In this document: positions 54,973 to 64,000 of the stretch, piece after piece
Position numbering within the stretch: the stretch's first letter is position 1
How the letters are laid out: each line of letters begins with the position of its first letter
Source: Aedes albopictus
Lineage: Eukaryota > Arthropoda > Insecta > Diptera > Culicidae
Direction: 5' to 3'
Length of the DNA stretch: 64,000 nt
Assembly (NCBI RefSeq): GCF_035046485.1
Contig: NC_085137.1
Span: 500,794,536 to 500,858,535, forward strand
The notes under the pieces: model-generated
What the model was told of the DNA's origin: nothing
Database searches by the model: none
The model's input: the letters and a program-made list of their open reading frames with translations, nothing else
Program-made: the position numbers and the translations under genes

Positions 54973-56109
54973 TTCGTTTCAGGTGATAGACGACGGAAGA
55001 TGTTTTTGCACGAAAGTGTACAATAAATTTCCTAGATACGCCAATGGTACCTCTAACCCTAGCCGAGTAAACACCAATCTACCGGGCATATGCAAGTGTA
55101 AAGTCCAACCGATGCGATGCCGGGAGATGTTCCATGGGAACCGAGACAAGTGCTTCCTCTCCGTCGCTGTCATCGTCGTCGTTGTCCTGATTCGCATTTT
55201 CAAGATACCCGAGTCGCTCGCATCCATCCCTACACAGCATCCCATCAGCTGCTTCACCAAGACGATGGACGACGAATGGCACAAAAAGGCAGTCTACTAT
55301 GCGAAGACGACAAGACAACAATCGATGAATGACATCATCTCAAACGGGCGCGGGTTCCGCACAGCAGCGTAGTTGTTTTCGCCATCAGCATCATCATCAT
55401 CTTGGGGTCGGTCTCCCATACCTACCTACGTAGGTCGTTCCGGTTGCGAGTTCTTCAAGGTTTTGCCTCTTCTTGGCTCGTCGAATGCTGCGTTTGCTTT
55501 CGTCTCTGGTGGTGACACTACACTACTGACTGTGTGGATGACGACGACACAACCGAGACCGACGACGACGACGCGACACGGTAAGGGGTTGGCAGCGTGA
55601 CAACAAATGTTTAAGACAGTTGGTCTTTTTTTTTTCTTCCTGGTTTTGTATCGCTAGACCGGACTGAGTGGAATTGCAAAAATAGACGCACACACGCGGT
55701 GATTCGGAAGACTTTCCCGGAATTCGTTTGGTGCTCGATGGCTTCAAAGATGATGACGGAGATGTTTGTTTTATTGCATTCCGTCGTCGTCATTCTCGTC
55801 TCGTTCGGGGGGATGCGATCGATTGAGTATACCATATGCTGTTTGGGATTGTGTGGAATGTTTTGATGGCGATATTTTGGGTGGTACTTGTGATTTGATA
55901 TTTCGGTCATTTGAATTCTCGTAAAACAATACATATGTAAATAACAATTGAGACATTCCAGTATAACTAGCTAACATTCTGGTACACGTAAATAAAGGAA
56001 AAACTGACGCAGAAGTAGTGGTACATACGGGCGAGTGATTGTGTCATCACTTCCTCTACCTTTCACATTCACACGTAGTTTGAAAAAAGTTTAGTTTCAA
56101 CTAATTCCT
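54973..56109. other. Unique GC-richer island
   Basis: GTCGTCGTTG and GACGACGACG tracts (55160, 55560) and several overlapping frames (54983-55372 plus, 129 codons; 55611-55934 minus). The 129-codon frame contains a hydrophobic VAVIVVVVLI stretch made by the GTC repeat and shows no family match. Regulatory or untranslated sequence is as likely as coding. Confidence 0.4.
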
Positions 56110-56400
56110 ACAAACAATTTAACAGTAGGGTCGAGCCACATGGGCAGTGGGTGGTATTTTGGGCACTTATTTGCTATAACTCAGTCATTTCCAAAACAAT
56201 TGGTAAGGACATTTTGTACACGTGTAGATTAGCCTGGTACACGGTTTATAAGGAAAAATATAAAAATGGAAAAACTCCAACTTTTTGAGTTCCATTTTGG
56301 TCCCACATCAACTGTGCAAAATTTCAGATCGATCGAAGAAACTATATTTTAGCGCCCGCCATTCTTAGTTTTTCATACGATTTACTGTGGGGTAAATTTA
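56110..56400. repeat. Single arm related to the 28.1 kb hairpin MITE
   Basis: CATGGGCAG, TATTTTGGGCACTTATTTGC and CTATAACTCAGTCATTTCC correspond to one arm of 28084-28300. The second arm is not found, so this is a decayed or different family member. Confidence 0.5.
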
Positions 56401-56570
56401 CTTCTTCAAAGAAAAATCGCTTGAGGTCACTCATTGATCCCCAAAAATAAGTCGTTGAATAGTAGGGCTAACACAGCAGATCACACAATACATTAAGAGA
56501 TCAAAATGAATTTGACAATATTAGCATAGTACATTATAACAACAACACAGTGGGTTCATTGTATTAAGCT

Positions 56571-57071
56571 ATGAAAGGGAGGACAGATACATATCAGCGT
56601 AATAACGTAATTTACTGTATTGGTTGTCAACAGTGTGATGCCAAATACGTCGGCATGACAACCAATAAGTTACAAACACGTATATACGGACATAAATCTG
56701 ATGTCAATCACCTGGACAAAATCACACAAATAGAAAACACTTCAGACAAACTACATAAATTGAGCAATCTGAGGGAAAGAACAGCAATGATGAACCACTG
56801 TGTTGGCACAGGCCACAGATTTGATCTGCAAAACGCCAATGTATTAGATTGTAGCTTAAAAACAAATAGACTACCAATATTAGAGATATGCCATATAATG
56901 ACAACAGAAAACATAAACAAACGGACAGATGTAGACGGGTTACACACATGTTATACAGGTATCATGCACACACTGAAAAGATTATCTAACAGAAACAGAC
57001 ATAGTAGGAACGATCTTGACACCAATACAACAGAAATAGATGAAGCACAAATGAATCAAAATGACGAATAA
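56571..57071 (+). CDS. GIY-YIG endonuclease domain of a Penelope-like element (5'-truncated)
   Basis: The 166-residue frame starts at ATG 56571 and ends before TAA. Residues 13-15 (VIY) and 26-28 (YVG) correspond to the GIY and YIG strands; Arg37 and His41 follow at family spacing, with CIGCQQC at 16-22 giving a zinc-binding look. Later LEICHIMTTENINKRTDVDG and LHTCYTGIMHTLK resemble the C-terminal block of Penelope-like elements. In such elements this domain follows a reverse transcriptase and nicks DNA for integration. No RT is found upstream (56400-56570), so this is a 5'-truncated copy whose endonuclease frame happens to be intact. The ATG is simply the first in frame and may not be a natural start. 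Confidence 0.85.
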   Translation: MKGRTDTYQRNNVIYCIGCQQCDAKYVGMTTNKLQTRIYGHKSDVNHLDKITQIENTSDKLHKLSNLRERTAMMNHCVGTGHRFDLQNANVLDCSLKTNRLPILEICHIMTTENINKRTDVDGLHTCYTGIMHTLKRLSNRNRHSRNDLDTNTTEIDEAQMNQNDE

Positions 57072-57402
57072 CGTAGGCAGTAAAGACGATTGAAGTTGAA
57101 CAGCTAGACAGTGAGTAAAGTGTTATATAAAATTGTGGGCGAAAAAAACACAGTGGAGGCGTATAAATGGTAGTACTAGATCACCAAACCGTAAGTTTAA
57201 ATTAGGACGCAAACCACACAATATGACACATAAAACAAACACTTTTCATAGGACCATGCAACAACGAAACATAGACAGCACTACAGGCTGAATGTTTTTG
57301 GACAGCTACGAATAATTCTTTGTAAGTTTATGTTATATGTAAAACTACTTTTAATAATTAATGTATCATGTCTCTGTCTGTAAACCAAATAAAATTAGAT
57401 CC

Positions 57403-57432
57403 CTGAGGAAGATCCAAATCGGGATCGAAACG
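57403..57432 (+). ncRNA. Hammerhead-like motif in the Penelope-like element 3' region
   Basis: CTGAGGA (fits CUGANGA) is followed by GATCC-loop-GGATC (perfect 5 bp stem II) and GAAAC. These are the conserved core pieces of a hammerhead ribozyme in type I order. Stem III and the cleavage base would lie downstream, but a poly(T) run follows and no UH site closes properly, so the copy is probably inactive. Hammerheads are known in the terminal repeats of Penelope-like elements. Confidence 0.55.
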
Positions 57433-57839
57433 TTTTTTTATTTCGACTTTTTTTTTTTTTCCAAGCCAAGATAATAAATTCGTAGGCCAACTTATTAAGA
57501 CTGCAAGCCAGACCAAAGTAAATGTAAAAGGTTTTAAAACCAGTCACAAATCCTATAAAACTTTTATTAGGATTTGTAACGATCATCAAAACCTTCTCAA
57601 ATCCAACCGACTTGGAACTATTGCTTGGGAATAGACTCTACTGAGCCCTGGCGGTTCCTCCGTGTTTATCGAGCATGTCTGATGCATATGATCAGCCATA
57701 CTCCATCTGCAGCAGCCGGTTCGTGATGAACCGTTGGAGGCGCATTAAAGTGTTAAAAAGGTGATATGTTTCACTAAAGAACACTAAATTACAATAATCA
57801 AAATGAAACTCCTTCACTTTAATACCGTCAACCCCTGCG
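57433..57839. other. No recognisable feature
   Basis: Poly(T) at 57445-57460, then ordinary single-copy sequence. The frame 57395-57589 (minus) has no domain. Confidence 0.4.
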
Positions 57840-58036
57840 AACTTGGCCAGGGCAAAAGCTTCTGGATTAGATTTCTAAAAGTTTTAAAAAAAAGTTTAAT
57901 GAAACTTTTGAGATAGCTTTTAAAAAGCTCTGAGTAAGCCACCCAGAAGCTTCTCAGGAGCTTCATAAAGAACTCAAAGCAGCTTTCAAAATAACTTCCT
58001 AAAAGCTTCTGAAACTGTTTCCCTGAACTCTAATTA
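57840..58036. repeat. AGAGCTTCCCAGAAGCT degenerate array, left part
   Basis: AGCTTCTGAAA and AAAAGCTTCT variants. It continues at 60957-63440 after two inserted elements. Confidence 0.65.
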
Positions 58037-59988
58037 CAGGGCTGTTACAAAAGTGTCGATTTGAAAACCGCAAAATCCGCGTCAAGCCGTTTGAAATCCG
58101 CGCCGAGGTCATCAAATCCGCGCCAGTACAAAACATATGGCTTTAATGGCTCAAACTTTACTAAAACTCAAAATTTTTAAGAGAAAATAAATTGATCAAT
58201 TAATAAATTGATTTTTAATTACTTATCCATGAATTTGTATAACCACTTCTACTTCAAACAAGAGGTTAAACTTGTTGTTTTTTTTTTCAATTGCAATAAT
58301 GTGTTTTGGATCAATAATTCTTCGATTGCTTATCAATCAGTGCTTACTATTTTACGAGAAAAAGGCAACAGTTTGACGAAACTTTTGAAATAATTTATAA
58401 TTAACCTTATGGTAAAAATCCTGACATCCCAAAAGATCATTTGAGAGTTTTCAGAAACTTTGTGAGAGTAATACTAGTGAATTTTTTGATTGAATCACCA
58501 CTAGATTTTATTCCTTAGGGTGATATTTATAAAATGTTCTGAACATTAAGCAAGAGATACTTGAAAAAGTATACTTTCATTGGATCATTTATGATAAGAG
58601 TTTCTGGTCAAACCACACCCTTGGAAATTAGGATTGGATGGATATTTCAGCAAAATGTTATTATTCTGAAGATTTCAAAAGCATCAACATTTTTTTTCAA
58701 GTATTTTGCAAAAAAAAAAATCTACCAAGAAACCCATTAATCAATGTGCCCCTCACCACTGGTGCTCTGATCGGAAATCATAGTTTTAACAAAACAAATT
58801 GTTTCACAAGTAGTAATAACTGGTTCAGGAATTTCGTCAATTCCGTCATTCTGAAACTCATCCATAATGAATCAAGAAATTATTGCATGTTTAAAAAATC
58901 GCTAGAAATTTCTAATGAATAATATTCTATCCAGAGTGTTTAAAGTTTTTTCCATAGAATTATCTAAAAATGCAATCATTAAAAGCTCCAGAACGTCTTA
59001 GCTGTATCTTTTTTATTTTGATTTCTTACGGCACACACATTATACCAAACCTATGATTTTCTTTACAAGATTCTGTCAAGTTTGACTACAAAATTCAACC
59101 AAATGTTTCTCTAAAACTTCCGGTAGACATCTCTTTGCAAATTCCATAAAAAAAGATTTCAGAATCACTAAGAAACAACTATTTCAGAAATCTTGCCATT
59201 CTATCCAAAATTTTAGCCAAAAATTGATTTCGGGATTAAGACAGAAATAACTTCAATAGTTTGACTAAGAAATTCAAAAGAGGATCTTCGCAGTTTAACA
59301 AATGCGTATACTGCCCCCACTCGCATAACAGTCCCATTTGACTTTTCATCACTTTTGAGTTAACGTTATGAATGGTCATCATTTTTTATGTACTTCCAAA
59401 AACAACAATAAAAATTACGAATTTTTATGTCAATGTGTGAAAAAAATACCAAGTTATGAGCGTCCCATATCAAAAGTACCCGCATAACAGTCCCATCATG
59501 GATTTTTGTGTTACGTAACACAAAACTGAACAACTTTGTAGTGATTGTAATATTTTTTACACTTATATATTCATGTGCAAAGCAATCTGTGAAAGTTTCG
59601 AGATGATCGAAATATTTTTCAAATTTTGGCGATTTTTCAAAGTTTTATATGGAAACAAGTTTTCAAACTTCAAATGCCGTTTTCTAAATTCCTACTTTTT
59701 GCAAATGGGACTGTTATACGAGTGGGGGCAGTAAAGTGCAGTGTAACTTTAACACTCCAAGCTAGGGACTATTAACATTGATTTTAATTAAGCACAACAT
59801 TCCATAATACTACTGTAAAAACGTTCTTTTTCTGGTTTCGTTGAGCTACTTGTCTAAATGTTTGATGTAAGTGCATTTGAAAACCATTTCCGCAAAATCC
59901 GCGCCGAAATTCGCAAAAACGCGCGAAATCCGCGCGAAACGCAAAAACCGCGAAAAACGCAAAATCCGCGCCATCTGTAACAGCCCTG
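58037..59988. mobile_element. CAGGGCTGTTAC-ended element, ~1.95 kb, hAT-like
   Basis: CAGGGCTGTTAC at the left is matched by GTAACAGCCCTG at the right. Both sides are flanked by TAATTA (58031-58036, 59989-59994). Inside each end lie GCAAAATCCGCGCC-type repeats in the same, not inverted, orientation (58060-58110 and 59890-59975), as hAT transposase-binding repeats can be. No transposase frame was recognised (58208-58393 and 58638-58922 show no domain). A nested MITE occupies 59311-59731. The flank fits 6 rather than the usual 8 bp. Confidence 0.75.
59311..59731. mobile_element. TA-flanked MITE, CTGCCCCCACTCG ends, 421 bp
   Basis: CTGCCCCCACTCGCATAACA and the inverted CTGCCCCCACTCGTATAACA match for about 30 bp through GTCCCATTTG. 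A third GCATAACAGTCCCAT lies inside (near 59483). TA stands at 59309-59310 and 59732-59733. It is nested in the CAGGG element. Confidence 0.9.
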
Positions 59989-59996
59989 TAATTATA

Positions 59997-60954
59997 AGGA
60001 GTGTATCGTAAAGTAGTTGAAAATGTTTAAAATAGCCTCAAAAATAGTTTAATACAACTTTTAAGTAATTTTATTTTTGGAGATACTGTATGAATCCTTG
60101 AAAAAATAAATGGCTTTAAGGATTTTATAAAAATGTTCTTTCAACTGGGTTTTTAACCTAGATTACTGAACGCATGTTTTTAAATTTTTGCACACCTTCT
60201 AAAAAATTGAAATTGCGAAAAAAGTTCGATAATGTTCGAAAATTGTTAATTTTTTTGTGCAAATATAATAAGCTCCAAACTCCTCATGATATAGGCAACT
60301 TATTTTTTTCAAGAAAAATCTCCACTACATTTAAGCGCAATTCTTAAAACTGAAAAAATGCCATTTTTGAGGAACCTCTTTTTTCTATGCTTCTCCAAAT
60401 CATGTTTACGCAAATAAAAAATACATAAAATGAAAAAAAACGCATTTTTTTAAATAGGGTATGTTTTTTATTTATGGACGAGTAAGTTAGAGCAAAAAAT
60501 AGAATTTTATAACCTTTTAAGATATTCAAAGCAGAACTTTAAAGTTTGACAAAAAAATAGACGTTTTTTGGAGTGGACCATTTTGTAGGTATAGGAGATT
60601 TTTCTATCGAAAATATGAATTTTGAAAGTCGGTGTTGAATGATATGTTATGTGTGCATAACTGTTAACAAGCATCAATATTTTCCAGATTTTTTGTCGTA
60701 CAAATTTTATTTCCTACAGATTTTTGAAATGTTGAAAAAATCTAACAAAATTGCATTTTGTGCAGATTTTTATTTTATGAGGTGAGTTCATTTAACCATA
60801 TTTTCAATAATACTAAACATTTTTCAATTTTTTCCAAACTGTTCTAAACTTAACTATATTTTGAAGATTTCATAGAAGAACCGAAATGAAAAGACCAACC
60901 CAGCTTCGAGATAGAGCATCCTGAACGTTTTCAACTACCTTCCGATACACTCCT
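59997..60954. mobile_element. TA-flanked TIR element, AGGAGTGTATCG ends, 958 bp
   Basis: AGGAGTGTATCGTAAAGTAG and the inverted AGGAGTGTATCGGAAGGTAG continue to GTTGAAAA(T/C)GTT. TA lies at 59995-59996 and 60955-60956. The AT-rich interior is non-coding. It abuts the flank of the CAGGG element directly. Confidence 0.85.
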
Positions 60955-60956
60955 TA

Positions 60957-63440
60957 GCTTTCCAGAAGCTCCTTCCAGTGAGCCTTTCAATAAACTTCAA
61001 AAATAGCTTAACAAGATTCTCTGAATAAGAGTTTCCAAGGAGCTCCTGATAGAGCTTCCCAGAAGCTACTGACAGCTTTCTAGTTTTCTAAAAGAGCTTT
61101 CTAGATGCTTCTGAAAGCGAACCACAAAAGCTAGTGAGAGTGCATCCTAAAGGCTTCTGAGAGAGATTTCCATATTTCCGAAAAATCCATTTGGAACCTT
61201 CTGAATAAGCTTTCCAAAAGCTTCTGAAACAGCTTTCCAGAATATCTTAAGGTGATACGGGACGCCATGTTAATTTTCTTATCTTCCCTCTCTTTCTAAC
61301 AATTTGCCCGCGATCTTGAAGATGATAATCTCGATTTCTATCGCACAGAAGAGGCTGAAAAACAATCAGCATATGCCCTGTAAGTGAGCATAAATTTTTA
61401 TTCCATTATATGAAGTAGAATCTGAGATTACCATCTTAGTAGCAACAGAGCAATGGCGGATATTTTCTCCATCGTCCCGTTCGCCCTTAAAGCAGAAGCT
61501 CCTAAAAGAGCTTCGCCCAGCTTCAGAAGGAACTTAGCAGGCTTCCAAAAGGGCTTTCCAGAAGCTACTGAAAGAATATCCCAGAAGCTTCTGAAAGAAC
61601 CTCCCATAATCATTAAAGAGATTCCCAGAAACACCTCAAAGAACTGTTCAAAACCTTCTGAAAGAGCTTTTAAGTTAAGCAGTTTCTTCTAGAACATATT
61701 TCAAAAAGTTGAAAAAAAAAGATTTCCTGAAACTTATGAAAATGATTTCAAATATCGTTCAACATAGATTTCTAGAAGCCTCTAAATAAGCTTTTGAAAG
61801 AGCTTCTAAGAAGCTTCTAAACGGACTTCACCAAGCTTCTAAAAAAAACTTCCAAGAAGTTCCTGATATCATCCCAGAAACTACTAACAGAGCTTCTCAG
61901 AAGCGCCTGATACAGCTTCCCAGAGCCGAGGTTTTTGAAAGAAGCCCTCCAAAGAAACTTCTGAAAAAGCATCCTAAAATCTCTCTAAATGTCTTCCCAA
62001 AGGCTTCGAAAAGAGATTTTCAAATTTCATAAAGATCTTGTTAGAAGCTTTGTAGGAGCCTGCCAAGAGCTCCTAAGACAGCTTCCCAGAATTTTTTAGA
62101 ACGCAATTCCAGAAGCTCCTGAAAGAGCTTCACCGAGATTTTTTAAAGAGCTTCAAAGAGAATTTTAAAAGAGCTTCCCAGAAGCTACTGAAAGAGCATT
62201 CTAGAAATTTTTAAACGATCTAGAACTATTCAAGAATCTTACAACATAGGTTTCTAAATGCCTCTAAATAAGCTTTTGAAAGAGCTTCTAAGAAGCTTCT
62301 AAGCGGACTTCACCAAGCTTCTAAAAAAACTTCCAAGAAGTTCCTGATATAACATCCCAGAAACTACTAACAGAGCTTCTCAGAAGCGCCTGATACAGCT
62401 TCCCAGAGCCGAGGTTTTTGAAAGAAGCCCTCCAAAGAAACTTCTGAAAAAGCATCCTAAAATCTCTCTAAATGTCTTCCCACAGGCTTCGGAAAGAGAT
62501 TTTCAAATTTCATGAAGATCTTGTTAGAAGCTTTGTATGAGCTTGCCAAGAGCTCCTAAGACAGCTTCCCATAATTTTTGAGAACACAATTCCAGAAGCT
62601 CCTGAAAGAGCTTCGCCGATACTTTTGAAAAAGCTTCGAAGAGACTTTTAAAAGAGCTTCCCAGAAGCTATTCAAAAGGCTTTCTAGAAGTTTTTAAACG
62701 AAGCTTCCCAAAACCTCCTGAAAGAGCTTTCATGCAGCCTCTGAAAGAGATTTCTAAAAGTTTTTAAAAGAGCTTTTCAGAAACTTAAAGAAGCTTTAAA
62801 GATACGAAGCCAATAAATAACCAACTAAAAAGGTTTTAAAGGAGATACCCAAAAGCTTCTAGAACAACTTCCAAGATGCTGCTAAGAGAACTTCCCAGAA
62901 GCTACCGACAGAGCTTACCAGATAGTACCAGATACCCCCAGGATTCCTAAAAACGCCGCCTAGATGTTTCTGAAAGCGCTCCATAGAAGCCACTGACAGA
63001 GCATCCCAAAACTTTCTGAAAGGTCCTCACAAACGCTTCTTGAAGAGATTTCCCAATGCATCAAAAAGATTCTTTAAAAACCTTTTCTAAATGAGCTTCC
63101 CAGAAGCTCATGAAACAGTTTCCCAGAAGTTCTTGAAAGAGCTTTCCGGAAGCTCATTAAAGAGCTTCACAGATGTTTCTGAACATCCAAGAGGTTCTTA
63201 AAAGAGCTTTGCTGAGGCTTGTAAAAGAGCATCTCAAAAGCTTCTTGGGAGCCTTCTAGAAGCTTCTGTAAGAGTTTCCCAGGGAAGCTCTTGAAATAAC
63301 TTCCCAGCAGCTCCCGAAAACAGATTCCCAACTGCTTTTTAAATAGCTTCCCAGATGTTTATTAGGGAACGCTTAAGCGGTTAAAAAAAGTTTCCCAGAA
63401 TCTTCTGAAAGGTATTCACAGATGTTTCTGCAGGAGCCCG
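60957..63440. repeat. AGAGCTTCCCAGAAGCTCCTGAA degenerate array, right part
   Basis: Dense 20-30 bp variants of GAGCTTCCCAGAAGCT. Within it, about 61781-62262 is repeated at 62263-62720 (offset about 482) at high identity, a recent tandem duplication. A TTAA MITE interrupts at 61251-61486. No genes. Confidence 0.85.
61251..61486. mobile_element. TTAA-flanked MITE, 236 bp
   Basis: GGTGATACGGGACG at the left and the inverted GGGCGAACGGGACG at the right sit between TTAA at 61247-61250 and 61487-61490. TTAA targeting is typical of piggyBac-type transposases. The interior (AACAATTTGCCCGCGATC) is unlike the surrounding array. No coding capacity. Confidence 0.82.
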
Positions 63441-64000
63441 AATGGTTCAAAAAGCGAGCAATATACAGAGCCAGATGATGGACTGACGAGTGGCCAAATA
63501 AGTGTGGTCAAAAATAAGAATTAGGAATGATTTTTTTTTTAGATTTTTTTAGTCTAGTCTAGTCTAGTCTAGTCTAGTCTACACATACACAGCCATTCAT
63601 TGAAAGAATCCTGGAGAATGATGGAATCGACTAGTTCCATCATTCTTCTTGTCATTATTAATGATTGCAGTACATTGGAGATGCATTACAAGCATTGAAG
63701 CGGCCAGGCCTACTGTGCAGCGTTTTTAATACAACAATAAAGACAATGAGTGGGGACATCTCGTACCAACCGCTCAGTTTATGAAAAAGCAAAATTAAAA
63801 TATGGTAAGATTCGGTGGGGGTGACGATGCTAGGAAGGTTAATGTCACCCCTTGGTCCTTGGTCCTTGGTCCTTCCGGGGATGGAACACAGGTATTTAAT
63901 CCATGTCCTGGCCCTTATGCCTAGGCTTAAGCGCCTTTACTCGCTCTCTGAAAATAAGCTAAAAAGTTATGATCCCATGACCTCTCAATGTTGGCCCATC
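63441..64000. other. Mixed sequence with (AGTCT)n microsatellite
   Basis: About six AGTCT repeats at 63549-63580, and a triple TTGGTCC at about 63855-63875. On minus, GTGTTCCATCCCCGG near 63890 is box B-like and may mark another decayed SINE head; box A is not convincing. No gene. Confidence 0.5.

Noticed and set aside
54983..55372. 129-codon frame with a hydrophobic stretch suggesting a membrane protein
   Set aside because: The hydrophobic run is encoded by a GTC/GTT trinucleotide repeat, and the flanking minus-strand frames are equally open.

Overview
The window looks like gene-poor nuclear DNA from a mosquito with a large repeat-rich genome, most likely an Aedes species. This is an inference from three things: tRNA-headed SINEs of the Feilai type with GAAGAA or GAGGAG tails, degraded RNase H-bearing non-LTR retrotransposons of the I/Loner type, and many TA-flanked MITEs. 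No search could be run, so the species is not proven. I find no host protein-coding exon, rRNA, functional tRNA or CRISPR array that I can defend. Nearly all long open frames are by-products of tandem repeats whose unit lacks stop codons, or pieces of dead transposons.

Layout. 0-5 kb: a ~150 bp tandem repeat around a retrotransposon tail, a GC-richer unique island, then a 1.7 kb TIR element holding nine ~154 bp units, eight of which carry CACGTG. 5-10.3 kb: degenerate GAATTCCT/GGAATTC arrays with small retroposon tails and a hairpin element. 10.3-18.6 kb: unique islands separated by a GATATTGATATC tract and two more ~154 bp arrays. 18.6-24 kb: a TIR element with nested insertions, a 23 bp minisatellite, and a SINE split by a MITE. 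24-33.7 kb: unique islands, SINEs, hammerhead-like inverted repeats, and a minus-strand RT/RNase H retroelement interrupted by a palindromic SINE dimer. 33.7-38.5 kb: a 24 bp minisatellite with a ~1.2 kb internal duplication. 40.9-43.3 kb: a Foldback-like element with an exact 9 bp target duplication. 44-54 kb: hairpin and inverted-repeat elements inside degenerate arrays. 54-57.5 kb: an RT fragment, a unique island, and a Penelope-like GIY-YIG endonuclease ORF followed by a hammerhead-like motif. 57.8-63.5 kb: an AGAGCTTCCCAGAAGCT array carrying a CAGGG-ended element and TA- and TTAA-flanked elements.

The best leads are structural. They are the Foldback-like element; a 52-63 bp mobile sequence present three times with target duplications; a nested double hairpin shared by the 3' ends of several retroposon families with otherwise different sequences; a SINE palindrome that records template switching; and two diverged ~154 bp arrays of common origin, one of which forms a regular ladder of E-boxes.
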